DNA of 64,000 bases from Flavobacteriaceae bacterium UBA1903 (GTDB lineage Bacteria; Bacteroidota; Bacteroidia; Flavobacteriales; Flavobacteriaceae), in assembly GCA_002337605.1 (NCBI GenBank), contig DDGL01000014.1, forward strand, positions 519,965-583,964, written 5' to 3'. Of the stretch, positions 24,358-31,949 are shown piece by piece (the first letter of the stretch is position 1; the number at the start of each line of letters is the position of its first letter). The notes under the pieces are model-generated. The model did not search any database, had not been told where the DNA came from, and saw only the letters and a list, made by a program, of their open reading frames with translations. Made by a program: the position numbers and the translations under genes.

Positions 24358-25083
24358 ATGCGAACATTAGTAGTTGGAGATATACACGGCGGATTAAGAG
24401 GATTGGAACAGGTTTTGGAACGCATAGAGGTTAAAGCTGAAGACAAGTTCATCTTTTTAGGTGATTATGTGGACGGCTGGAGCGAAAATGCCGAAACCAT
24501 TTCATTTTTAATTGCTTTTGCTGAAAGTCACAACTGTATTTTTCTACGTGGAAATCACGACGAACTGCTGTACAACTATTTAAAAGGAAAAGAAATGGCT
24601 CCCATGTGGCTGGATCATGGCGGCAAGTCGAGTATAAAAAGCTATGAGAAACTTTCTAAAACTGAACTTGATGCGCATATCCGGTTTCTTGAAAACTTAG
24701 AAAATTTTCACATAGATTCTAAAAACCGCTGTTACCTCCATGCTGGATTTACCAGCCAAAAAGGACCACAATTTGAGTATTTCCCAAATGTTATGTACTG
24801 GGATAGAACTCTATGGGAAATGGTATGTGCCTTGGACGAGAATATGTCAGCAGAAAGTGACACCTATCCAAAACGGCTTACACTTTTCAGTGAAATTTAT
24901 ATTGGGCATACCCCTGTTTTCAGAATAGGAAAAGACGTTCCTGCGAACTTTGCCAATGTTTGGAATGTAGATACTGGTGCTGCTTTTAAAGGAAAGCTTT
25001 CAATTATTGATGCAGATACTAAAGAAATCTGGCAAAGCGACCCTGTTTGGGAGTTGTATCCAGAGGAAACAGGGAGAAACTAA
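24358..25083 (+). CDS. Calcineurin-like metallophosphatase (Ser/Thr phosphatase type)
   Basis: A 241-residue cytoplasmic enzyme with the metallophosphatase motifs in order: GDIHG (about 7-11), GDYVD (about 36-40), GNHD (about 61-64) and the later histidine motifs (HAGF near 130, GHTP near 182). This is the PP1/PP2A-like bacterial branch that includes PrpA/PrpE and diadenosine tetraphosphatase-type enzymes; the substrate cannot be told. It overlaps the 3' end of the convergent lipoprotein gene by four bases. Confidence 0.92.
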   Translation: MRTLVVGDIHGGLRGLEQVLERIEVKAEDKFIFLGDYVDGWSENAETISFLIAFAESHNCIFLRGNHDELLYNYLKGKEMAPMWLDHGGKSSIKSYEKLSKTELDAHIRFLENLENFHIDSKNRCYLHAGFTSQKGPQFEYFPNVMYWDRTLWEMVCALDENMSAESDTYPKRLTLFSEIYIGHTPVFRIGKDVPANFANVWNVDTGAAFKGKLSIIDADTKEIWQSDPVWELYPEETGRN

Positions 25084-25457
25084 TTAGCTTCCAACTCAAT
25101 GGTGACACTTTCTGTAATTACATGACACATATCTTCTGTGAGTTCTACAGTAACCGGACCCGCCATTTTTGTGACAAAACCTTCTTTTGAAGCTGTTAAG
25201 GTATATGTACCGGGACGTTCACCCGCCCCCACATGCGTGTCGAACATAAAATCTAAGGTTTCTGAGTAATTACCATCCTGAGCTACTACCAGTACCCCAT
25301 TTGGAATAATGGCGCCTGTAGCTGCATCACGAACTTGCACGCTTAAACCAAAGACAAATTCTTCGGTACAAGCTACAGGCTCTTCTGCAACGTTATCGTC
25401 GTCTCCACTACAGGCAAAAAAGGCCGTAACCATAAGTAACACTAAGAGTTTTTTCAT
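25080..25457 (-). CDS. Small lipoprotein with carboxypeptidase-regulatory-like fold
   Basis: A 125-residue lipoprotein; the signal peptide ends AFFAC (Cys16) and is followed by SGDDDN, an acidic surface-export pattern. Residues about 38-120 are a beta-sandwich of carboxypeptidase-regulatory type (VQVRDAATGAIIPNGVLVVAQ, then RPGTYTLTASKEGFVTK), bearing two cysteines (30 and 113) that could form a disulfide. Third lipoprotein with such a fold in the window, but its sequence is not close to the pair at 16.2-17.5 kb. No enzymatic residues visible; function unknown. Confidence 0.85.
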   Translation of the reverse strand: MKKLLVLLMVTAFFACSGDDDNVAEEPVACTEEFVFGLSVQVRDAATGAIIPNGVLVVAQDGNYSETLDFMFDTHVGAGERPGTYTLTASKEGFVTKMAGPVTVELTEDMCHVITESVTIELEAN

Positions 25458-25508
25458 ACCGATAGAACGCTTGGGAATTGATTTAAGTATTTGAAATTTT
25501 GAATAAAA

Positions 25509-25538
25509 AAAAGTGCCGGAAAAATATCCGGCACTTTT
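25509..25538 (-). terminator. Terminator of the ALDH7-type gene
   Basis: AAAAGTGCCGGA (25509-25520) pairs with TCCGGCACTTTT (25527-25538) around a 6-nt loop, with A-rich DNA on the left giving a U tract to leftward transcripts. It ends the dehydrogenase transcript before the lipoprotein gene. Confidence 0.85.
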
Positions 25539-25559
25539 AAAAGTATGTATCTCAAAAAA

Positions 25560-27113
25560 TTACAAGTCAAACTTAATTCCTTGTGCCAATGGCAATTCGT
25601 CTGAGTAATTCACTGTATTGGTCTGTCTTCTCATATACACTTTCCAGGCATCAGAACCAGACTCACGCCCACCACCGGTTTCTTTTTCACCTCCAAAAGC
25701 ACCGCCAATCTCAGCTCCTGAGGTTCCAATATTTACGTTGGCAATCCCACAGTCTGAACCTGCAAACGACAAGAACTTCTCTGCTTCTTTCATTTCGTTG
25801 GTCATAATGGCACTGGATAATCCTTGCGCCACACCGTTTTGCATATCGATAGCGTTTTCTACTTCACCACTGTATTTCATAAGGTATAAAATAGGAGCAA
25901 ATGTTTCGTGCTGTACAATTTCAAAACTGTTTTCAGCTTCTATAATGGCTGGTTTTACGTAGCATCCGCTTTCGTAACCTTCGCCTTCCAGAACGCCTCC
26001 TTCAACCAATACGTTTCCACCTTCAGCTTTTGCTTTCTCTATGGCTTTTAAATACGTATCTACAGAATCTTTATCAATTAATGGCCCCACGTGATTGCTT
26101 TCATCCAGTGGATTTCCAATAACAATTTGCTTATAAGCACCTACAATCGCATCGCGTACTTTATCGTACACACTTTCGTGAATAATTAATCTTCTTGTAG
26201 AGGTACAACGTTGTCCGCATGTACCTACCGCACCAAATACTGCTCCTGGCACAACTACTTTAAGATCTGCCGTTGGAGTGATAATAATAGCATTATTTCC
26301 TCCTAATTCTAATAGTGACTTACCAAAACGCTCTGCTACGGTAGCTCCTACAATGCGTCCCATTCTAGTAGAACCTGTTGCAGAAATTAAAGGAATTCTG
26401 GTATCCTTCGTCATCATTTCCCCTACTTTATAGTCGCCGTTAATGATGCTGGAAATTCCTTCTGGAAGATTATTTTCCTTTAACACCCCTGCGATTATGT
26501 TTTGACAAGCTACTGTACACAATGGTGCTTTTTCACTTCCTTTCCACACACATACATCTCCACAAACCCAGGCTAAAGCAGTATTCCAGGCCCAAACAGC
26601 TACTGGGAAATTAAATGCTGAAATAATTCCAACAATACCAATAGAGTGCCATTGCTCACGCATAACGTGGCCAGGTCTTTCTGAAGGAATTGTTTGTCCG
26701 TTTAATTGTCTGGACAGTCCCACAGCAAAGTCGCAAATATCAATCATTTCCTGAACCTCACCATATCCTTCCTGTAACGATTTTCCCATCTCGTAAGAAA
26801 CCAGTTTGCCAAGAGGCTCTTTTAACTCACGTAATTTATTACCAAACTGACGAACAATTTCGCCTCGTTGGGGTGCCGGCATGGCTCTCCAGGATATAAA
26901 AGCATCCTGTGCCGCACTTATTACTTTGTCGTAATCCTCTTTTGTTGTGGTAGTTACTTTTCCAATTAAAGCTCCATCTACAGGTGAGTGAGAGGCTATC
27001 TCTGCTCCTCCAGGGTACGAAGTGTTTCCTGTTGAAGTTCCGTGGTTAACCTCCTTTAATCCTAATTGCTTTAATGCTTTGTCCATTCCGAAATCGGTGG
27101 CTACTGTTGACAT
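25560..27113 (-). CDS. ALDH7-family aldehyde dehydrogenase (probable alpha-aminoadipic semialdehyde dehydrogenase)
   Basis: A 517-residue NAD-dependent aldehyde dehydrogenase. The active-site Glu is in LLELGGNNA (about 268-276) and the catalytic Cys is in GTCGQRCTSTRR (the CxxxC pattern near 300). The substrate-region sequence GIVGIISAFNFPVAVWAWNTALAWVCGDVCVWKG is the ALDH7 (antiquitin) signature, which oxidises alpha-aminoadipic semialdehyde (piperideine-6-carboxylate) in lysine breakdown. Another possibility, raised by the 3-hydroxyanthranilate dioxygenase gene 1.2 kb upstream, is 2-aminomuconate semialdehyde, but that reaction is normally done by a different ALDH branch. A hairpin at 27133-27148 lies in the leader. 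Confidence 0.9.
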   Translation of the reverse strand: MSTVATDFGMDKALKQLGLKEVNHGTSTGNTSYPGGAEIASHSPVDGALIGKVTTTTKEDYDKVISAAQDAFISWRAMPAPQRGEIVRQFGNKLRELKEPLGKLVSYEMGKSLQEGYGEVQEMIDICDFAVGLSRQLNGQTIPSERPGHVMREQWHSIGIVGIISAFNFPVAVWAWNTALAWVCGDVCVWKGSEKAPLCTVACQNIIAGVLKENNLPEGISSIINGDYKVGEMMTKDTRIPLISATGSTRMGRIVGATVAERFGKSLLELGGNNAIIITPTADLKVVVPGAVFGAVGTCGQRCTSTRRLIIHESVYDKVRDAIVGAYKQIVIGNPLDESNHVGPLIDKDSVDTYLKAIEKAKAEGGNVLVEGGVLEGEGYESGCYVKPAIIEAENSFEIVQHETFAPILYLMKYSGEVENAIDMQNGVAQGLSSAIMTNEMKEAEKFLSFAGSDCGIANVNIGTSGAEIGGAFGGEKETGGGRESGSDAWKVYMRRQTNTVNYSDELPLAQGIKFDL

Positions 27114-27132
27114 ATTATATTTTTTTTATTGT

Positions 27133-27148
27133 TTCCGCTTATGCGGAA
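27133..27148 (-). repeat. Hairpin in the leader of the ALDH7-type gene
   Basis: TTCCGC and GCGGAA pair around TTAT, about 20 nt before the ATG on the leftward strand. A short, GC-rich stem in otherwise A+T-rich DNA; no terminator tract follows. Either a small regulatory structure or a dispersed repeat. Confidence 0.35.
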
Positions 27149-27302
27149 TTTATTATTTATTAACTATTGAAAAACTAGGTTTTTAACACCTTATTTTTCA
27201 GGTGCGAAGGTACGGTTTTCTGAAGTGGGAAAAAAGTGGAGGGCTGGGGAATTTATGAGTTTAAAGTTCTTACAGCTTTTGTTGAAGGTCAACCTCCACC
27301 TC

Positions 27303-27815
27303 TTATATACCATGATAGTTTTTCCTGAAGGAAATAGCTATCGTATATTTAATGTTGTATAAGTTCAACACAGTGTCAATTCTATTTTTTTTATGCAGCG
27401 CTTTCGAGACTTTATTCCTATAGCCATTAAAAGCTCGTATTGCCATCCCAAATAAAACAAATCCAGCAGTAACCATACATATGTATACTACAACTAAATA
27501 CCCTTGCCCTCTTCCGGAACTTTTATTGAAAATTACTTCTCCTATTCTTTCCTGAAATTTGAAAAGACAAAAGAACGCCAAGGCGCCCAGAAAACCGAAA
27601 ACAACCATATTGGTATAAGTCCACCATTTGTCTTTCAAAGCGTACTGGTATTCTATATTTGCTGTTTTCAACTTTTCTTCAAACTTTTCGGTCAGTTTTA
27701 TCGTAAGACAAGTGTTATGAAATGCGGGTTTTCTTTCTGTAAGTCCACAAAGCGTACCTTCCTTTAAGGTAACTTTTTGATGGTAGCAAAGGATGCAGTG
27801 TTGAGATGGGTCCAT
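27303..27815 (-). CDS. Two-TM protein with N-terminal Cys/His motif, function unknown
   Basis: A 170-residue protein. The first 36 residues hold Cys7, Cys10, Cys23, His33 and Cys36 (HCILCYHQK, then CGLTERKPAF and HNTC), spaced like a small zinc-binding knuckle. Two hydrophobic segments follow at about 70-88 and 105-127, and the C-terminal 40 residues are basic. I do not recognise a named family, but the CxxC-CGLT-xKPxF pattern looks conserved rather than random. Preceded 33 nt upstream by the 151-residue gene and presumably cotranscribed with it and 3-hydroxyanthranilate dioxygenase. Confidence 0.7.
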   Translation of the reverse strand: MDPSQHCILCYHQKVTLKEGTLCGLTERKPAFHNTCLTIKLTEKFEEKLKTANIEYQYALKDKWWTYTNMVVFGFLGALAFFCLFKFQERIGEVIFNKSSGRGQGYLVVVYICMVTAGFVLFGMAIRAFNGYRNKVSKALHKKNRIDTVLNLYNIKYTIAISFRKNYHGI

Positions 27816-27848
27816 GAAAACTAGTATACTGTAATTATAAAAGATACA

Positions 27849-28304
27849 TTAAAACCACTTCCCGCCATGAAGATTTTTCTTAAGCATTTGTTTTACATTT
27901 TTTAGCGACTCTCCCTGTCCGAACTTGCGTTTATAATTAGTGGATCCTTTTAAAATTTCGGCAATACGTTTTTGTTTTTCGCTAAGTTCGGCTTTGCGTG
28001 TTGCCCAGTAGGCCTCTTTTTCAATAGCCTTTTGCCTAATTCTTTTTGACCGGAGTACTAGCTTTCCACTTTCAATTGCATGCAAGGACACTACTGGAAT
28101 GGGGTCTTCAATTAAAATATCTAGAAGTTCAATCTGGGCTTCAATGGACAATTGAGACACGCTCTCAGAAATATAAATACGGTTTTTATAATGCCCGTTC
28201 TTTGATAGAAATTTTAAGATTTTCAAAGGTTCCTTTTTCAGAAATCGTACCATCAACCAATCCGGTACTTTTACATAAAGATCTCTAAAAATTTTACCCA
28301 GCAT
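27849..28304 (-). CDS. Small basic protein of unknown function
   Basis: A 151-residue protein starting only three bases after the 3-hydroxyanthranilate dioxygenase stop. Mostly helical, with a central HEAT-like stretch (LSIEAQIELLDILIEDPIPVVSLHAIE) and a very basic second half (KRIRQKAIEKEAYWATRKAE, ending KKNLHGGKWF). No signal peptide or membrane segment. No family recognised. The tight spacing to the dioxygenase gene suggests one transcript, but there is nothing to link it to kynurenine metabolism. Confidence 0.72.
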   Translation of the reverse strand: MLGKIFRDLYVKVPDWLMVRFLKKEPLKILKFLSKNGHYKNRIYISESVSQLSIEAQIELLDILIEDPIPVVSLHAIESGKLVLRSKRIRQKAIEKEAYWATRKAELSEKQKRIAEILKGSTNYKRKFGQGESLKNVKQMLKKNLHGGKWF

Positions 28305-28307
28305 ATA

Positions 28308-28844
28308 TTAATCTGCCACAAACCTATCATCCACTTCCATCACCGTTCCACAATTATTGCAGGTTCGAAGTTGTTTACTACTGTAAAAGTCCTTAAAGTG
28401 TTGTAGGAAATCCTTTTCCACATCATTTAGCGGAAAATACACCTCGTGCAATTTGTTGTTGCAATTGTCGCAAAACCACAGTAAACCGTCTTTGCCGGCC
28501 AGATCTTGTCGTTTTCGTTCTACCACCAAACCAATAGAGCCTGCTTCACGAACAGGAGAGTGGGGTACTTTTGCAGGGTGAAGGTACATGTCTCCCGGGC
28601 CAAGTTCCATGGTTCGTTTTTTTCCGTCTTCCTGTATGTGGACCTGAATGTTTCCTTCAAGCTGGTAAAACAACTCTTCAGTTTCGTTGTAGTGATAATC
28701 CTTACGTGCGTTAGGCCCCCCAACGATCATCACGATATAATCATCGGCCTCTTTGTATAGGTTTTTATTACCAACGGGTGGTTTTAGAAGATCGCGATTA
28801 TCTTCTACCCACGTATTTAAATTAAAAGGTTTAGAAATAGCCAT
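28308..28844 (-). CDS. nbaC: 3-hydroxyanthranilate 3,4-dioxygenase
   Basis: A 178-residue cupin enzyme that opens the ring of 3-hydroxyanthranilate to 2-amino-3-carboxymuconate semialdehyde, leading to quinolinate and NAD or to further degradation. Iron ligands are visible as His51, Glu57 and His95 (KDYHYNETEEL and HPAKVPHSP), and the C-terminal second iron site characteristic of the bacterial short form is intact: CDNC (about 125-128) and CNNC (about 162-165). No kynurenine pathway partner lies beside it. A perfect 12-bp hairpin (28843-28883) in the leader takes in the first two bases of the start codon, so translation may be controlled by RNA structure. Confidence 0.95.
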   Translation of the reverse strand: MAISKPFNLNTWVEDNRDLLKPPVGNKNLYKEADDYIVMIVGGPNARKDYHYNETEELFYQLEGNIQVHIQEDGKKRTMELGPGDMYLHPAKVPHSPVREAGSIGLVVERKRQDLAGKDGLLWFCDNCNNKLHEVYFPLNDVEKDFLQHFKDFYSSKQLRTCNNCGTVMEVDDRFVAD

Positions 28845-28883
28845 TGCCGTATTTATTATGTGTTTGCATAAAAATACGGCAAT
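28843..28883 (-). promoter_or_regulatory. Hairpin that sequesters the nbaC start codon
   Basis: ATTGCCGTATTT (28843-28854) and AAATACGGCAAT (28872-28883) are perfect complements separated by 17 nt. On the leftward transcript the 3' arm ends AAT, where the final AT is the first two bases of the ATG. The stem would hide the start codon and the ribosome landing zone when folded. There is no T tract at its end, so a terminator is less likely. Confidence 0.6.
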
Positions 28884-28910
28884 TGCTTTACATGTAAAAG
28901 GGGAAGTCTG

Positions 28911-29417
28911 TTACTTTTTATAAAAAAGTTGGGTAAAGTAGGTCTGTCCTTGAGCATTTTTTACAATTCCAAATCCAGAATGTGTATACAATCCTTCAAT
29001 CACACTACGGTGACCAGGACTATTAAGCCAGGCATTTACTACTTTTTCTGCAGAGTCGTATCCATACGCAACATTTTCTCCTACAATGACAGCACCTCGA
29101 TCTTTTAGCGCACTGGAACGAACACCAAAATTGTCATGGCTAATGGTTCCTTTGTCTATCATGTACTGGGTGTGTTCTACTGCATAGGCAGATGCGTAGG
29201 TTTGATCTCTTCTAATATGGGTAAGCCCTAAGGTTTCTCTGTGCTCGTTTACTAACTCTAGGATTTCATCCGCCATAACCCAATCCGTTTCATCGGCCAG
29301 GTTTAAATCGATGGAGTAGTTTACTTCTTCAGTTGCTACAGAATCTTCTTCTTTGGAGCATGAAGCCATGGTTATTAATAATACCATAGCTAGTAGGCTG
29401 GTTTTAATAAGTTTCAT
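28911..29417 (-). CDS. CAP-domain (SCP/PR1) lipoprotein
   Basis: A 168-residue lipoprotein: signal peptide ending ITMASC (Cys20) then SKEED. Residues about 50-165 are a CAP/SCP domain of the bacterial YkwD branch: LELVNEHRETLGL, EHTQYMIDKGTISHDNF, GENVAYGYDSAEKVVNAWLNSPGHRSVI. The conserved histidines and glutamates of the CAP cavity are present (HDNF, GEN, HR). Members are surface proteins without an agreed activity. A possible -7 element, TATATTTG on the minus strand, lies at 29456-29463. Confidence 0.92.
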   Translation of the reverse strand: MKLIKTSLLAMVLLITMASCSKEEDSVATEEVNYSIDLNLADETDWVMADEILELVNEHRETLGLTHIRRDQTYASAYAVEHTQYMIDKGTISHDNFGVRSSALKDRGAVIVGENVAYGYDSAEKVVNAWLNSPGHRSVIEGLYTHSGFGIVKNAQGQTYFTQLFYKK

Positions 29418-29624
29418 AATACGGGGGACATCAAATTTGGGGCATGATGTTGACTCAAATATATATAAAAATTCCTACAAAAAAACACTTAAACGATTAT
29501 AATATGCATTTCATCGATGTTTTTTATTTTTTTTAGATGTATTTCCTACATTTTAAATAACGCTTAGCCCTTTTAGTATGGGGGATTTATAGTATATTTA
29601 GGTTTCAATGAAAAAAAATTACAC
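29418..29624. promoter_or_regulatory. Divergent promoter region
   Basis: This 207-nt gap between divergent genes holds TATATTTG on the minus strand (29456-29463) for the CAP lipoprotein and TATATTTA on the plus strand (29593-29600), 25 nt before the isoaspartyl peptidase start. Between them is a very A+T-rich stretch. Neither has a TTG at a clean -33 distance. Confidence 0.4.
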
Positions 29625-30701
29625 ATGAACCGAATTTTAACACTCTTAATCGGATTTTTAACACTTTTTAGCTGTGAAAATGTTAATAAAACAGACCCTG
29701 CGACGTCAAATTCCGATACTAATTCCGAAAAAATCGATGAAACGCAACCTACTTTCGGGATTGTAATTCATGGGGGTGCCGGAACAATTCTGAAAGAAAA
29801 CATGTCCGATTCTTTAGAGACTGCTTATAAACAAAAACTGGAGGAGGCCATACGTATAGGACATGACATCTTAAAAAGTGGCGGCACAGCTATGGAGGCT
29901 GTAACCAAAACTATCAACGTAATGGAAGATTCTCCTTTATTTAATGCAGGAAAAGGTGCCGTATTTACGCACGAAGAAACTAATGAGTTGGACGCTTCGG
30001 TGATGGACGGTGCTACGTTAAATGCAGGTGCTGTAGCAGGTGTTACTAAAATTAAAAACCCCATAGACCTGGCTTTGCAAGTCATGACTAACTCTCCCCA
30101 TGTATTATTAGCCGGGGAAGGCGCAGAACTATTTGCAAGCGAAAGAGGGTTTGAAATGATGGACCCCTCCTATTTCTATACTGAAAACAGATTTCAGGCT
30201 TTGCAAAAAGTGAAGCAAAAGGAAGCTACTTCAGTTTCGAGTTTAAATTTACAGGCATACGATCCTTTCATTAAAAATTCAAAATTTGGAACCGTGGGAT
30301 GTGCAGCGTTGGATAAAAACGGAAACTTAGCCGCAGGAACCTCAACCGGAGGGATGACTAACAAGCGCTGGAATCGTATTGGAGATGCCCCTATTATTGG
30401 CGCTGGAACCTATGCCAATAATGCTACTTGCGCAGTTTCTTCAACAGGTTGGGGTGAATACTTTATACGTGCTATGGTAGCCCATGATATTTCAGCAATG
30501 ATGGAATACAAAGGAGTAACTCTGGAAGAGGCCGCTGTGGAAGTAATTCAAACCAAAGTCCCGGAATTGGGAGGTAACGGTGGTATTGTTGCCATTGATA
30601 CAAATGGAAACGTAACCATGGAATTCAACACTGCAGGAATGTACCGTGCGCATATGAATGCAGAAGGCAAATTAGTAGTTGGAATTTATGGTGAGGAATA
30701 A
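29625..30701 (+). CDS. Isoaspartyl peptidase / L-asparaginase lipoprotein (Ntn hydrolase)
   Basis: A 358-residue plant-type asparaginase. The signal peptide ends LFSC (Cys17), so unlike most members it is predicted to be a lipoprotein. IVIHGGAGT begins the alpha subunit at about 46, and the autocleavage site is KFGTVGCAAL with the catalytic Thr223; GGMTNKRWNRIGDAPIIGAGTYA follows and is the classical substrate loop. It splits isoaspartyl peptides and asparagine after self-cleavage. A periplasmic or surface location suggests scavenging of damaged peptides. Monocistronic, followed by an unrelated small gene. Confidence 0.93.
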   Translation: MNRILTLLIGFLTLFSCENVNKTDPATSNSDTNSEKIDETQPTFGIVIHGGAGTILKENMSDSLETAYKQKLEEAIRIGHDILKSGGTAMEAVTKTINVMEDSPLFNAGKGAVFTHEETNELDASVMDGATLNAGAVAGVTKIKNPIDLALQVMTNSPHVLLAGEGAELFASERGFEMMDPSYFYTENRFQALQKVKQKEATSVSSLNLQAYDPFIKNSKFGTVGCAALDKNGNLAAGTSTGGMTNKRWNRIGDAPIIGAGTYANNATCAVSSTGWGEYFIRAMVAHDISAMMEYKGVTLEEAAVEVIQTKVPELGGNGGIVAIDTNGNVTMEFNTAGMYRAHMNAEGKLVVGIYGEE

Positions 30702-30737
30702 ATTTTTAAACGATAGTGCCTCCTTTCAGAAGATTTA

Positions 30738-30745
30738 TATATTTG
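30738..30745 (+). promoter_or_regulatory. Possible -7 element of the 211-residue exported protein gene
   Basis: TATATTTG, an exact consensus match, ends 18 nt before the ATG at 30764. A -33 TTG is not evident. Confidence 0.4.
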
Positions 30746-30763
30746 AACAAATAATCTCCTTAT

Positions 30764-31399
30764 ATGAAAAAACTCATACTCCTCGCATTACTATTAACTA
30801 CCGTTTGTGTCTCTGCCCAATATTACGAAGCAAAACTTTTAATGACAGACGGCACTATTAAAGAAGGTTTTGCAAGATTGCCTTCCAACCAGTTACTGGA
30901 CAGTAAAGTTGAATACAGAACAACCCGAAAAGGAGAAACTCAAAAGTTTGAAGATGATGAAGTCCATCAAATTTTAATTACTTCAGAAGAAAAGAATCAA
31001 TTTCTGTTCACAAGAACGAACGTAGTACATCTTTATAAGTCTTTCGGGAAAGAAATTGAAAAGGAAAAAAAGAACAAGCACTGGATGCTGCTGTATTATT
31101 CACACCCTAAAATAAAAGAGTTTTTCCTTTCTCAACGCTATAAAATTAACAGAAAAGGGAAGATGATTGCGGTAACAGGTGCAAATTCATTCTGGTCTAC
31201 TGTTTATTTTTTATTCCAGCGCCCAGAGGAAGAAAAGGCGTATGTAGTAAGCGGAAAAGGATTTCCAAATGGTATGGTTAGAAAAGCAATGGCAATCTAT
31301 TTTAAGGATACGCCAACGTTTGCAGCACGTATTGAAAGCAAGGAGTTTAAAAAGGCAAATGTAAGTGAAGTGGCTAAAGCATACACCGAACACGAGTAG
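30764..31399 (+). CDS. Exported protein of unknown function
   Basis: A 211-residue protein with a clear signal peptide (ending VCVSAQ). The mature part has a beta-rich N-terminus (YYEAKLLMTDGTIKEGFARLPSNQL resembles the small beta-barrel type found in Sm-like or DUF-type exported proteins), then a basic helix region and a hydrophobic patch (TGANSFWSTVYFLFQRPEE). No family is recognised and no catalytic motif seen. It is followed 18 nt later by a small membrane protein, suggesting cotranscription. Confidence 0.75.
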   Translation: MKKLILLALLLTTVCVSAQYYEAKLLMTDGTIKEGFARLPSNQLLDSKVEYRTTRKGETQKFEDDEVHQILITSEEKNQFLFTRTNVVHLYKSFGKEIEKEKKNKHWMLLYYSHPKIKEFFLSQRYKINRKGKMIAVTGANSFWSTVYFLFQRPEEEKAYVVSGKGFPNGMVRKAMAIYFKDTPTFAARIESKEFKKANVSEVAKAYTEHE

Positions 31400-31417
31400 A
31401 CCATCCAGAACAGAAAA

Positions 31418-31852
31418 ATGATAACAAACAGCATCAGAAAACTAACTAAAGCCCCCTACTCCCTTTACAGTATATATCTATTAGTTTATATTCCCTGGGG
31501 ATTTGCAATGGATGCTTTTGGCACCTGGGCCGAAATAGCCAGATTTAATAGTTGGTGGCAAGTTTTAACCTGTTACGGGTTGTATATGATCCCCATTTCA
31601 ATTATCCTAAAAGGAAAACCTTTTTTAGAGCAATACGCATACGGATTAATTGCCATGGGATTGTTAGAGTTTGGCGGGTATTATTTTGAAACTTCCTACG
31701 CCTATCCAGACAACCTAGTTGAAGAAACATTTGGTATCCGGAATTTTGCGCTGGCAATGGCGCTGTTCTTTGCGGTGTACTTTCCGCTAGGCAATTGGGT
31801 GGTTGGAAAAATTCACGGTTTCATTGTTCCGGAACGCAACCCATCTGCATAA
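31418..31852 (+). CDS. Four-TM membrane protein of unknown function
   Basis: A 144-residue protein with about four hydrophobic segments (roughly 17-33, 42-62, 67-86 and 106-126) separated by short polar turns; a conserved-looking TSYAYPDNLVEETFG lies before the last segment. No recognised family. Eighteen nt after the preceding exported-protein gene; about 100 nt before the DUF4153-like gene. Confidence 0.75.
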   Translation: MITNSIRKLTKAPYSLYSIYLLVYIPWGFAMDAFGTWAEIARFNSWWQVLTCYGLYMIPISIILKGKPFLEQYAYGLIAMGLLEFGGYYFETSYAYPDNLVEETFGIRNFALAMALFFAVYFPLGNWVVGKIHGFIVPERNPSA

Positions 31853-31949
31853 ATATACTCTTATAGGCATACTAACAGGTTTTATTGTAAAACCCTTAAA
31901 CCAACTGCCAGCGACACACAATTACATCTAATTATTCAAATTTTTCTAG

